DNA from: Acidobacteriaceae bacterium
Lineage (GTDB): Bacteria; Acidobacteriota; Terriglobia; Terriglobales; Acidobacteriaceae
DNA length: 53,171 bases
Assembly (NCBI GenBank): GCA_003138955.1
Contig: PLHP01000319.1
Coordinates: 1-53,171 of the forward strand
Reading direction: 5' to 3'
Shown: positions 7,820 to 16,406 of the stretch, in pieces
Layout: every line of letters starts with the position of its first letter
How positions within the stretch are numbered: position 1 is the first letter of the stretch
Notes under the pieces: model-generated
The model's database searches: none
Told to the model about the DNA's origin: nothing
What the model saw: only the letters and a program-made list of their open reading frames with translations
Program-made: the position numbers and the translations under genes

Positions 7820-9530
7820 ATATCAGGTAATGTGCCGCCATGATTTGCACACTTTCACGCATCGCGCTTTCCTCGAGCTTAATCCAGACTCTGTTTTTTT
7901 CGACAACTGGCCCATTGAGCTGACCGCATCGAAGCTGCAAGCGTGCCTCGATGGGAAGATCAAGCGGCTTATCATCAACCAGCCCCCGAGATCCTTGAAG
8001 TCTCATGAGGCCTCAATCTGTTTTCCGGCGTATGTGTTCGGACACAGGCCGGGCGCGCAGATCATTTGCGCCAGCTACGGCCAGGAGCTCGCCAATAAAC
8101 TCTCGCTGGACTGCCGAACGTTGATGAACAGCGAATGGTATCGCCGGTTGTTCCCGACTCGGCTTTCGCCTCGGAAGCAGTCCGTGCAGGAATTTCTGAC
8201 CACCGCGAATGGATTCCGTCTAGCCACGTCGGTGGGCGGCGTGCTCACCGGCCGAGGGGCCGACTTCATCATCATCGATGACCCGCTGAAGCCGGACGAG
8301 GCCGTTTCGCAAACCCAGCGCCAAGCGGTCAACGACTGGTACGACCACACGCTCTACAGCCGGCTGAACAACAAGCGCACGGGCTGCATCATCATAATCA
8401 TGCAGCGGCTCCACGAAGACGACCTCGTCGGACATGTGCTGGAGCAGGAGAGCTGGGAGCATGTCCGACTGCCGGCTATCGCCGAAGAGGACGAAACCCA
8501 CATAATTCGCTCCCCTTACCGCACTTGGGTGGCGCGGCGCAAGGCCGGTGAAGCGCTCCATCCGGAGCGCGAACCGCTGACCGTCCTCGAGCACCTCCGC
8601 AGCACCATCGGCGAGTACAATTTCGCCGGGCAATATCAACAATCGCCGGCGCCACTTGGTGGCGGCATCGTGAAAGCCCACTGGTTCAAGAGCTATGTTC
8701 CCGGAGAACAACCTTCTAAATTTGACCTGATCTTCCAGAGCTGGGACACCGCGAACAAGAGCGCGGAGTTGAACGACTACAGCGTGTGCACTACCTGGGG
8801 GCAGAAAAATAAGAAGATCTACCTGTTGCATGTGCTGCGAAGACGCATGGACTATCCCGATTTGAAGCGGGCAGTGCGGGAGCAGCACGAGCGCTTTCGG
8901 CCGACCAATATCCTGATCGAAGACAAAGCGTCAGGCACACAACTCATACAGGAACTGATCCGTGAGGGCGTCCACGCCGTCAAGCGCTACGAGCCCACCA
9001 TGGATAAGGTAATGCGCCTGCACTCGATCACCAGCACTATCGAAAATGGATTCGTATATCTGCCCACCGAAGCGGATTGGCTCGCAGAGTATGTGCACGA
9101 GTTGACGACCTTTCCGAGCGGCAAGCATGATGACCAGGCGGACTCCACGTCGCAGGCTCTCGATTGGCTCAAACAGCGAACTCACGTGTATGGAGTGTTG
9201 GATTTCCGGCGACAAGAAGAGCTGGCCAAAAAGTTGGGGTTGCCTACAGACTACGAATTCACACAGTGCGACGAGGGAGAAGAGATCCTCGCGGCAAACA
9301 GGACAACCGGACACCAGATTCGGTGGACGGATCGAGGTTGGGTTGACGCACGCTCGAACGCCTCGGCACCAGCAGGAGCCTGTCCGCTCTGCGGCGCCAC
9401 TGTGTCCGTGACGGTGTTCGGTGCTCAGAAGCGATGTCAACAATGCGGCCACCAATGGCCGCCTAAGCCCCGCGTTCAACAGACGCTGACGAGAACAGAC
9501 GTCCTCAACGGGAGGGACCGTGGCTGGTAA
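7794..9530 (+). CDS. terL: Phage terminase large subunit with C-terminal zinc ribbon
   Basis: A 578-aa DNA-packaging motor. The N-terminal ATPase has the Walker-A-like QPPRSLKS (63-70) and Walker B FIIIDDP (158-164). The C-terminal RNase-H-like nuclease begins at about residue 310 with FQSWDTANKS (first catalytic Asp) and includes the LIEDKASG and KHDDQADSTSQAL segments (second and third acidic sites). The last 50 residues add a CPLCG...CQQCG zinc ribbon (Cys530, 533, 548, 551), which is not part of the core fold. The ATG has GGAG 9 bases upstream. The frame and motifs are intact, but no portal, capsid or tail gene follows, so this is an orphan packaging gene in a decayed element or one of the solitary terminase loci seen in bacterial genomes. 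Confidence 0.92.
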   Translation: MTMTLSAAEYQVMCRHDLHTFTHRAFLELNPDSVFFDNWPIELTASKLQACLDGKIKRLIINQPPRSLKSHEASICFPAYVFGHRPGAQIICASYGQELANKLSLDCRTLMNSEWYRRLFPTRLSPRKQSVQEFLTTANGFRLATSVGGVLTGRGADFIIIDDPLKPDEAVSQTQRQAVNDWYDHTLYSRLNNKRTGCIIIIMQRLHEDDLVGHVLEQESWEHVRLPAIAEEDETHIIRSPYRTWVARRKAGEALHPEREPLTVLEHLRSTIGEYNFAGQYQQSPAPLGGGIVKAHWFKSYVPGEQPSKFDLIFQSWDTANKSAELNDYSVCTTWGQKNKKIYLLHVLRRRMDYPDLKRAVREQHERFRPTNILIEDKASGTQLIQELIREGVHAVKRYEPTMDKVMRLHSITSTIENGFVYLPTEADWLAEYVHELTTFPSGKHDDQADSTSQALDWLKQRTHVYGVLDFRRQEELAKKLGLPTDYEFTQCDEGEEILAANRTTGHQIRWTDRGWVDARSNASAPAGACPLCGATVSVTVFGAQKRCQQCGHQWPPKPRVQQTLTRTDVLNGRDRGW

Positions 9531-9639
9531 GAAGTTCCGGAACCAGCGGTCCCGTTCTGCGCCAATTCCTCCACAGACCCCATCTGGAGCCCCGCGACCC
9601 GAACGAAGATGTCGGATAGCACATGTCGATTCCGCGTGA
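9520..9639 (+). other. Possible truncated first gene after terL
   Basis: A 39-codon frame starts at a GTG overlapping the terL stop, with GGAGGG just upstream. It is basic and Pro/Arg-rich. The position is where a portal or head gene would begin, but the frame ends shortly before the sequence turns into the degraded FnIII copy. Probably the stump of the next phage gene; the identity is not determinable. Confidence 0.25.
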
Positions 9640-9674
9640 AGTCGAAACCTCGCCTGCAACGATCCGCCCGAAAA

Positions 9675-9840
9675 CGCCTCCACCAAGTGATCTTCACGCG
9701 GCGGGGCGAGGAAACGGGAGGCGATTTTCACGAATTGCCTGCCGGAGCTCGTACTCCGATATACGTTGTAGCCGGCGACCAAGACTCCAGGAACGGTTGG
9801 GAGCGCTTCCCATTTGAGCGTAACGCGAAAACAGGAACAA
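9675..9840 (-). pseudogene. Degraded copy of the small FnIII protein gene
   Basis: The minus strand reads VTLKWEALPTVPGV, then GYNVYRSTSSGRQFVKIASR, closely matching the centre of the intact FnIII protein encoded at 3533-3862, with nucleotide similarity to match. The leader and the last two beta strands (YVYVVTALDQ onward) are missing: similarity stops at about 9675, where the terL-proximal sequence begins. No start codon or full domain remains. It marks the right border of the phage-like segment. Confidence 0.75.
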
Positions 9841-9991
9841 AGGCAGCCTCAAAACTTCCCGCAGCGGAACAGGCAGCGACAACGCGGCTTGCCGCGTCTC
9901 CAGATGGGAGCGGTCCTCATGAAGATTGTTTCGCGATGCTAAGAGGAGGCGGGATGGGCGTATGATCGGTGCCGAAACTTCCAGTAAACTC

Positions 9992-11317
9992 TTACCAGCA
10001 AATTCCTTCATACGTTCGGGCGCCTTCTGGACGCAGGGTCTTATCCAGGTGGATAAGGTCAATCACGATATGCTCGGGCCGCAGGTACTTGGCAAGCTGA
10101 TCTTTGCTCGCCGATTTGTTGCCGAGGATCACGACTTCGGCGGTGCTTAGTACGCCTTCGAGGTCGGCCGATAGCACGGCTCCGATATGCGGGATGACCT
10201 CTTCGATGTACTGGCGATTGGAACCGACGAGGCGGCCGAGAGAAACGTCCTCGTCCCACACTTTGATGTCGAGACCCTCGCCAATGAGGCGTTTGATCAA
10301 CTGCACCTGTGGACTCTCGCGCAGATCGTCGGTGCCGGCTTTGAAACTCAAGCCGAGCTGCGCAATTTTCTTTTTGCCCGTGTTCATCACCATCTCGACG
10401 GCGCGATCGACGTGCTCGGCGTTGCTCGGCATTAGCGATTCGAGCAAGGGAAGCTTGAGATCAAGTTCCTTGGCCTTGTAGGTGATGGCGCGTAGATCTT
10501 TCGGAAGACAAGAACCGCCGAAGGCGAAGCCTGGGAAAAGATAAGCGGCAGAAATATTCAACTTGGTGTCGGAGGTAAAAATCTTGGTGACCGCGTGTGC
10601 ATCAACACCGAGATGCTTGCACATGGTTCCCATTTCATTGGCAAAGCCGACTTTCAACGCGTGATAGCAGTTAGAGAAATACTTGACCATCTCGGCAACC
10701 GGAATGGTCGTCTCGTAGAGCGCGCCCGGAGTATTCTTGTAAAGTTCGCGCAGCGGCGCGAGGTGGCTGGTGTCGCTGGCTCCCAGAATAGTGTAGGGCG
10801 GGTTCAGGAAGTCGGCAACGGCGCTGCCTTCGCGCATGAACTCCGGGTTATAGCAAACAGTGAAATCCCGCCCGCACTTCTTGCCGCTTTCTTTTTCCAG
10901 TATGGGGAGGACGACCGTCTCAGTCGTTCCCGGCAGTACCGTGCTGCGTAGAACAAAAACGTGCGGTGATTTCGTCTGGCGAATAGCCGCGCCGATTTCC
11001 CTGGCCACGCGCTCGAGGTGGCTGAGGTCAAGCTTGCCATTTTTCAAGCTGGGCGTACCGACGCAGACGAACGAGACTTCGGAATTCAGCACGGCTGCGG
11101 TGGCGTCGGTAGTCGCGTGCAGCAGGCCGGCTCGGTGCGCTTCGGCCACGAGCGCGGTCATGCGCGCTTCGATGATGGGGGTGCGACCGGAGTCCATCAT
11201 CTCAACCTTGGCGCGGCTCACGTCGACGCCGGTGACCTTGTGGCCCATCGAGGCGAAGCAGGCAGCCGATACGGAGCCAACGTATCCCAAGCCAAAAACG
11301 CCAACCGACAAGGCCAA
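9992..11317 (-). CDS. algD: GDP-mannose 6-dehydrogenase (AlgD-like NDP-sugar dehydrogenase)
   Basis: A 441-aa cytoplasmic NAD-dependent enzyme that oxidises an NDP-sugar to the uronic acid, supplying acidic sugar for a surface polysaccharide. Domains: N-terminal Rossmann fold with GLGYVG (9-14), central dimerisation helix, and C-terminal UDP/GDP-binding domain. The catalytic Cys270 lies in GGSCLPKD. LGLSFKAGTDDLRESP and a C-terminal EGICW, both also found in Pseudomonas AlgD, favour GDP-mannose over UDP-glucose; this preference is inferred from recalled similarity, so a UDP-sugar substrate remains possible. The start is TTG with AGGAG 7 bases upstream. It stands alone on the minus strand between the phage remnant and a repeat region. 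Confidence 0.9.
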   Translation of the reverse strand: MALSVGVFGLGYVGSVSAACFASMGHKVTGVDVSRAKVEMMDSGRTPIIEARMTALVAEAHRAGLLHATTDATAAVLNSEVSFVCVGTPSLKNGKLDLSHLERVAREIGAAIRQTKSPHVFVLRSTVLPGTTETVVLPILEKESGKKCGRDFTVCYNPEFMREGSAVADFLNPPYTILGASDTSHLAPLRELYKNTPGALYETTIPVAEMVKYFSNCYHALKVGFANEMGTMCKHLGVDAHAVTKIFTSDTKLNISAAYLFPGFAFGGSCLPKDLRAITYKAKELDLKLPLLESLMPSNAEHVDRAVEMVMNTGKKKIAQLGLSFKAGTDDLRESPQVQLIKRLIGEGLDIKVWDEDVSLGRLVGSNRQYIEEVIPHIGAVLSADLEGVLSTAEVVILGNKSASKDQLAKYLRPEHIVIDLIHLDKTLRPEGARTYEGICW

Positions 11318-12216
11318 CCGAATTCTCCTGGCAATCGAGTATGCTGGGGACTAAGACGCAGCAGTAGGAACTATACCAAACCCGGGCTATGCGGTGGCAG
11401 ATGAGTCGGTCCCGCCGCCCTCGCTCGCTCTCAGGCACTTACAGTCGCAGCAGAGGCCTGGCAGTCGGGTTCAGTGCCTCTCATTCGGAAGTAATTGTGC
11501 TCCCCTTTGGCTCCTAAGCCCAAAGGGCCATCGTGCCTGAAATTGGGGGCGCTCAAGCACCATAGCGGTTGAGCAAATGAATTGTTCTCGCCGCCCTCAC
11601 TCGTTTTCAAGGACTTACAGTCGGACCGGTAGCCTCCAAGTCGGGCTCAGTGCCTCTCATTCGGCGGTTATTGTGCTCCGCTTTGTCCTCCAAATTCCCG
11701 AGCTAGCGAAGAATCGGATGAAACCCCAAGTGCCGGCCGGTTGGTTGCTGGCCTTGTAGTGGGTCACTAAGCCATTCAGTCGTCTCGCTCTCCGCTCGCT
11801 CTCCTTTAGACAGCATACGAGCAACGGGGCTGGCTGGTCTGATACTTCCACTTGATCCGGAGTACTCATTGAGAATTCGCCGGTCTGGGTCAATGAGTTC
11901 TATAAAAAGGGATGTCAAGCCAACGACTTCGCATCGTCGGCGATCGGACCCACGCCACCGTCATACAACTTGTTTTCCTGCCCGTTGACGTTCATTCGTT
12001 TTGTCACGACACTTTGTGATTCCGGTCACTGCAATCGAACTGGTTGGCTGTTTATGTTTGCTTGCCTGAGCGCAGCGTGAGCTGTCTATCCCCCTAGCGC
12101 TACGTCCGGCATAGAACGCTGAGTTTCCCAGGCCCCTGAAAAAAGTTCCGTCCAGAGAAGGAGTGCTCGTCATGACTTCTCCGCACTTCCTCATCCGTCC
12201 AGCTTGGAGGCTATCC
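11318..12216. other. Non-coding, repeat-bearing region between algD-like and FG-GAP genes
   Basis: About 900 bases without a convincing gene. The left half holds the imperfect direct repeat listed separately. The right half (11700-12160) has only short frames and should contain the promoter of the FG-GAP gene. I see no tRNA or CRISPR here. Confidence 0.5.
11412..11690. repeat. Imperfect direct repeat, two units of about 105 bp with period 174 bp
   Basis: Unit 1 (about 11412-11514) and unit 2 (about 11586-11690) share long blocks, including GCCGCCCTC, ACTTACAGTCG, CAGTGCCTCTCATTCGG and TTATTGTGCTCC-like ends, at roughly three-quarters identity. On the minus strand both units carry the same short frame: MRGTEPD, then a few variable residues, then TVS and a stop. 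In unit 1 the frame extends upstream in phase. Identity is highest around this frame. Probably copies of an interspersed repeat of the host genome. Confidence 0.65.
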
Positions 12217-13964
12217 ATGTCCACTACTCGTGCCGCACTCGCTATTGTCCTTGTCCTGCTCTCGACGACCCTTTTCGCACAGTCAACCAACTCAATACCC
12301 TTTGTCGACCAGCCTCTGGTACCGACGAGTGTTCGGCCGGGTTCACCGGGGTTGACGCTAACCGTGCATGGTGCGGGATTCGTTTCGAACTCCGTTGTGA
12401 AATGGAATGGATCGCCGCTGAGCACAACCTTTGTGGGTTCTCACCAACTGGAGGCCGTTGTTCCCAAGTCCGATCTGGCCTCCGCCCGCATCGCTTCTGT
12501 GACCGTTTCAAGCCCCGCTCCCGGCGGAGGAACGTCTAACGCTGTTCCCTTTACGATCACGACCCCAACGAAGTCCCTTGCCTTTGCCACCTCGACGATC
12601 CCTGTAGGGCTCAACCCTGCTGGCATTATCGTTGCCGACTTCAACAATGACGGAAAGCCTGACTTGGCGGTTGTCAATCAGAACCAAATCGACTCAACTC
12701 GTTATAATACGCCCGGCCTTATACCCAGCTATGCCGTCGGGACAATTTCGATTCTTTTAGGGAACGGTGACGGAACGTTCTCCAATGAATCAACATTGTG
12801 TTTTCCTAACTTGGAGTTTGAGTACGGGTTGCCACAACTCGTAGCTGGCGACTTCACCGGCGACGGCAAAGTAGACTTGGTTGCTTCGTACGAAGCGGTC
12901 CAAGAGTTTTATTTGATGATGTTCATGGGCAATGGGGACGGGACGTTTACAAACGGTGACAGCGACATCGGGCCGGGGAGTTCCAGCGGCTCTGCAATAG
13001 CCGGTGATTTCAACCGCGATGGCAAGCTAGACCTCGCTTTTCAGTACGAAGGGGATTTCTCCCTACTTTTTGTTGATTTTGGCAATGGCGACGGCACTTT
13101 CACGGGCGGCTGGGAATGGGGGGCCCATTTCAAATACTTGGGGGCGGCCCCGTTGGGCTGGTCACAGGCGACTTTAACAATGACGGAATTCTTGATCTGG
13201 CCTTAATTGGCGTATATGCCGAAGGACTTTCGGGACCGGTGGCAATCCTTCTGGGCAACGGGGATGGCACATTTACCCTAGCTGAGCCGCAACCTTCCGT
13301 GACACTTGTGAACCCAGTCTGGGCAACCGCTGGCGATTTCAACGGCGACGGCATTCTCGACCTGGCGATCGCAGACGCTGGCTCTAATGCTCTCACGATA
13401 CTTCTCGGAAACGGAGACGGAACATTCACGCAGGTAAGCGGAGAACCGGCGCTCCCGCAGTTCTCTAACTTCGTCACCACCGCCGATTTGAACGGGGACG
13501 GAAAGCTGGACTTGGTGTTCTCAAATTCCTGTGGCTATAGCTGCACCGCGAACACAATTTCAATATTTCTCGGCAACGGTGACGGTACATTTCAGCCTGG
13601 ATTCAGCGAGGCGGTGGGCAACGATCCGCAGGCAATTGGTGTTGGGGATTTCAATGGGGACGGCCGCCTCGACCTCGCAGTCACAAATTCGTCTGACAAC
13701 ACGATTTCCATTCTGCTGCAACCGACGTTCGCCAGTCTGATCAAGCTGGTGAAACAATACGATACCAAACCCAATGTAGCGGCCATTATGGTATTTACGC
13801 TGGAATTGGCGCAAGGGGCTGAGAGTTCACATGCCGCGAAGGTGGCAGACGCGCTACTGGATGCGTTCATCGATGAGGTCTCGGAGCAGTCCGGCAAGTC
13901 GTTGACTGCGGCACAGGCCGCCATCCTCATTCAAGACGCGAAAGCACTGATGATGCCGACATAA
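12217..13964 (+). pseudogene. Secreted IPT/TIG + FG-GAP (VCBS) repeat protein, split by one frameshift
   Basis: Start at the ATG at 12217 (GGAGG 6 to 8 bases upstream), followed by an ideal signal peptide ending in LFAQ. An IPT/TIG Ig-like domain follows (about residues 35-115). Then come FG-GAP beta-propeller repeats with the calcium-loop pattern DFNxDGxxDL and the strand LLGNGDGTF, at least seven in all. The reading frame changes between about 13117 and 13143: the first frame runs on to a stop at 13204-13206, while the propeller continues in another frame from 13116 to 13964. The switch falls at a G6 run (13117-13122) or a G5 run close by, so one base was gained or lost, either by real mutation or by a sequencing error. 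Restored, the protein would have about 580 residues. The final 80 residues are helical. Confidence 0.8.
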
Positions 13965-14111
13965 GCGATTTTAAAAAAGCTGGCGAGAATCGACTCGGTA
14001 GATCATCGCAGTCGAAAGACCCAGGCGGATCTGATGGTCATTCGGGCGCAGATGGCGGTGAACCGAACTACATAACACTGGAGACCACCGGCGCGCCCCG
14101 GGCGTGTGCTT

Positions 14112-15539
14112 TCAGCCGATATGTCGGTACAAGAACATTCCCATCATCCGTAGAGCAGAGGTTGGTGTAGCTGGAATTAGTCGTCGTAGCATGTTCTTTT
14201 GCCAAGTGTTTGCAATCCCTACGGTCCGACTCGGATATCTCCAGTAATTCAGTTGCGTTCCGACCGCTCCCCAGTGTTCTTTGAACGATATGAGGCCGGG
14301 GTTGTTACCGTCGGAGCGTCCCATCTCAAATTCATCGAGACCCTTGTCCTTGGCCTCTTGGATGGTGTTCCAAAAGAGAAGTGCCATTCCGCCCAATCTG
14401 TTGAACCGTGCATCACTACAGCCATACTTGTAAACCATTGTCTTCTTGTGTGAAATCGTGAGGATACTCGCCACCGGCAGATCGTCCTTGGACGCAACTC
14501 GGATCCTCAGGTCTTTGCCAAATGAGGCAATCAGTGCCCGAAACCAGTACTGTGGTTGTGGTGGCAAGAACAGTCGCCGGCGGGTGATGACCAGAAGCTT
14601 ATAGAACTGTTGGAGCAGTATTTCCGATGTCCCTTCCTCGTACTTCAACCTTTCCCGCTCAGCTCGTCGAATCTTTCTTTGGACACAACTCTTGTGGAAA
14701 TTGTGGAACAGCTCCTGCGTGCTTCTTCCGCTCAGATTCAGCCGATGAAGATAATACGTGAGACTCTTACCGAAACCGGTCAGACTGGCCGGCTGATAGG
14801 AAGGGGGCCGGATCTCTATGGACTTCCATCTGCCGGTGTCGACATGGTGCCTCATACTAGAGAGCAGGTCATTCAACTCGCCTGAGTTGTTTACCAGTGG
14901 CTCGCAATGATCGGAGAAGGGCAAGGAGACCATTCGCCGCCCCGTCAACCAACTCTTGACACGACAAAAGGCAAGACCATTGGTCAGAGCGGCCTGCCGG
15001 GGACATGTAGTCACAACAGCCGGATCATACCCATACGCAATTTGTAAGGCTCTGAGCCAGTTTGTACTGTGAAAGACTGAAGCTCGAGCATGGTTGCAGA
15101 CGAAAGTCTCCCAGCGCGGATCATACAGCGGGTTGAGTTCGTAAACGGTAGTTGCGGCAGATTTCCCCACACCGAGATGAGGGCCGTCGTCTGCTGGATT
15201 GATCAGCGAAATCCATTCTTGTATTCTGCCGCGAACGCTTTCGGGCGGATCAAGAAACCTTATGCCTGCTTCTCTCCTCGATTCACTCAGCCACGCGATC
15301 TGTCCTATTATTTCCACCCAGTCTTCGGAACCGGGTAAACGGAAAGCCACCGTGGAGATGTGTGCTTCGATCTCAGAGGCAGCTGCGTGTACACCCAACC
15401 CGCCTTCACTGACATCGGACACCACACCGCGACTGGCGCCAATGTTGACGTAAGCGGCCGATTGTACCCGACGCCGGGCGTGGAAGCGGCGCTCGGGAAC
15501 GCCGAGAGCGCAATCGGGTTTTTGCGGGGCACTCGACAT
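14112..15539 (-). CDS. PilZ domain fused to a FemAB-like GNAT acyltransferase
   Basis: A 475-aa cytoplasmic protein. Residues about 14-115 form a PilZ domain that keeps both c-di-GMP motifs: RFHAR (18-22, RxxxR) and DVSEGG (42-47, [D/N]xSxxG). Residues about 130-475 form a FemAB/GNAT-type domain with the blocks GLAFCRVKSWLTGRR, SLPFSDHCEPL, YYLHRLNL, HKSCVQRKIRRAERE, YKYGCSD, GGMALLFW, EFEMGRSD and SFKEHWGA. These match the FemAB-like proteins found in exosortase-associated EPS loci. Such domains transfer aminoacyl or acyl groups to glycan or peptide acceptors. A second paralogue without PilZ lies at 27590-28675. The fusion implies that c-di-GMP controls the transferase directly. Donor and acceptor are unknown. 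Confidence 0.88.
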   Translation of the reverse strand: MSSAPQKPDCALGVPERRFHARRRVQSAAYVNIGASRGVVSDVSEGGLGVHAAASEIEAHISTVAFRLPGSEDWVEIIGQIAWLSESRREAGIRFLDPPESVRGRIQEWISLINPADDGPHLGVGKSAATTVYELNPLYDPRWETFVCNHARASVFHSTNWLRALQIAYGYDPAVVTTCPRQAALTNGLAFCRVKSWLTGRRMVSLPFSDHCEPLVNNSGELNDLLSSMRHHVDTGRWKSIEIRPPSYQPASLTGFGKSLTYYLHRLNLSGRSTQELFHNFHKSCVQRKIRRAERERLKYEEGTSEILLQQFYKLLVITRRRLFLPPQPQYWFRALIASFGKDLRIRVASKDDLPVASILTISHKKTMVYKYGCSDARFNRLGGMALLFWNTIQEAKDKGLDEFEMGRSDGNNPGLISFKEHWGAVGTQLNYWRYPSRTVGIANTWQKNMLRRLIPATPTSALRMMGMFLYRHIG

Positions 15540-15627
15540 GCTCGACCATTGTTAAGAGAACCCAAAGCGGCTGAGTAGCTTCTGTCAAAGCAACCGAACG
15601 ATCCCGAGAACCACTGCGCCGACGAAG

Positions 15628-15800
15628 CTAAGCAGCGAAACGAGCAATAGCCCATATTCCTTGATTGTTTACGTCTGCTTCAAGGTGATGTCCGGGTAGT
15701 TGATCCGGAATTTCTTTTTTCACATCGAAAACGACACCATTGTATGCCCATCTTGCCGGTTCGCGGCATTGCGAAAGCGCACAGCGGTAATTCTCGTCGG
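15628..15800 (-). other. Short conserved frame upstream of the PilZ-FemAB gene
   Basis: The minus strand encodes a frame ending at 15628 with CREPARWAYNG and DVKKEIPDQ. A similar segment, CHEEARWGTKV and EIKKEIPAD, precedes the second FemAB gene near 28.7 kb. The 'C..xARW' and 'KKEIP' elements match in spacing. No clear start codon or ribosome site is visible here. Possibly a small gene or its remnant linked to FemAB genes. Confidence 0.35.
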
Positions 15801-16213
15801 ACAGCCTAGCGCACCTTAGTCCTGACGGAAGGGACTTCTATCACCATGCCTTCGAGTATTGTCGCTTGGTTTACAACCGACTTCCCAGAACCCCCGAAAG
15901 ATCCAGACCCTCGCCCAGGTGTGGAAGCAGTTGTGGAAGTGGCGAAGAGGGTGAACTTCTCATCTCGCCCAATGGAAAGCTTGTCATGTACACGAAACTG
16001 CCTTGGCCCAGCCAAACCGAGCTCTGGGTTTCAGATCTTGACGGTAGAAACAGAATTAGGCTTGCCTCGTCCTCGGGAATGTTGGACACCGGCTTCCGGT
16101 CACTTGACGTTCGCAACTGTCCTTTTTGGACGCTACGGGCGGCCGAAGTAAGGAGGCATCACCCAGCGGTTGGATGCTCTCCGGTTGTGCTATTTGGCAT
16201 TAACTATCGGTGA
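15791..16213 (+). pseudogene. Remnant of a TolB/PD40-type beta-propeller protein
   Basis: One open frame carries LSPDGRDFYHH near 15815, and later ISPNGKLVMYTKLPW, ELWVSDLDG and NRIRLASSSG (about 15956-16070). These are the strands of WD40-like PD40/TolB propeller blades. The sequence between and after them has lost the pattern, there is no start codon with a ribosome site, and only about two blades remain of the usual six or more. It is a decayed fragment, placed directly before the NRPS promoter region. Confidence 0.55.
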
Positions 16214-16345
16214 CTTGTGACGTATGGCGGTTTCACAAACGGGACCACGGATGGCCGCCTGTGGCGAGGAAGTACCAGAAATACTTTTAGTTTGAGAGAG
16301 ATAGAAGTGTTACCATAGTCGGAACTAGATCCCCCTAAGCACTTT

Positions 16346-16351
16346 TATAAT
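16346..16351 (+). promoter_or_regulatory. Candidate -10 element of the NRPS operon
   Basis: A perfect TATAAT lies 56 bases before the NRPS start, inside AT-rich sequence that contrasts with the surrounding GC-rich DNA. No good TTGACA partner lies 16-18 bases upstream. The assignment rests on the -10 and on its position. Confidence 0.35.
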
Positions 16352-16406
16352 GGGCACCAGTCAGCTAAACAATTAGAGAAAACTTAAAGTCCCGAGGAGT
16401 CTCAAG

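Noticed and set aside
8220-8888. 222-codon minus-strand open frame
   Set aside because: Antisense shadow of the terminase gene.
11657-11893. 78-codon minus-strand frame next to the direct repeat
   Set aside because: No domain or ribosome site; it runs into the repeat in a different frame from the conserved mini-frame.
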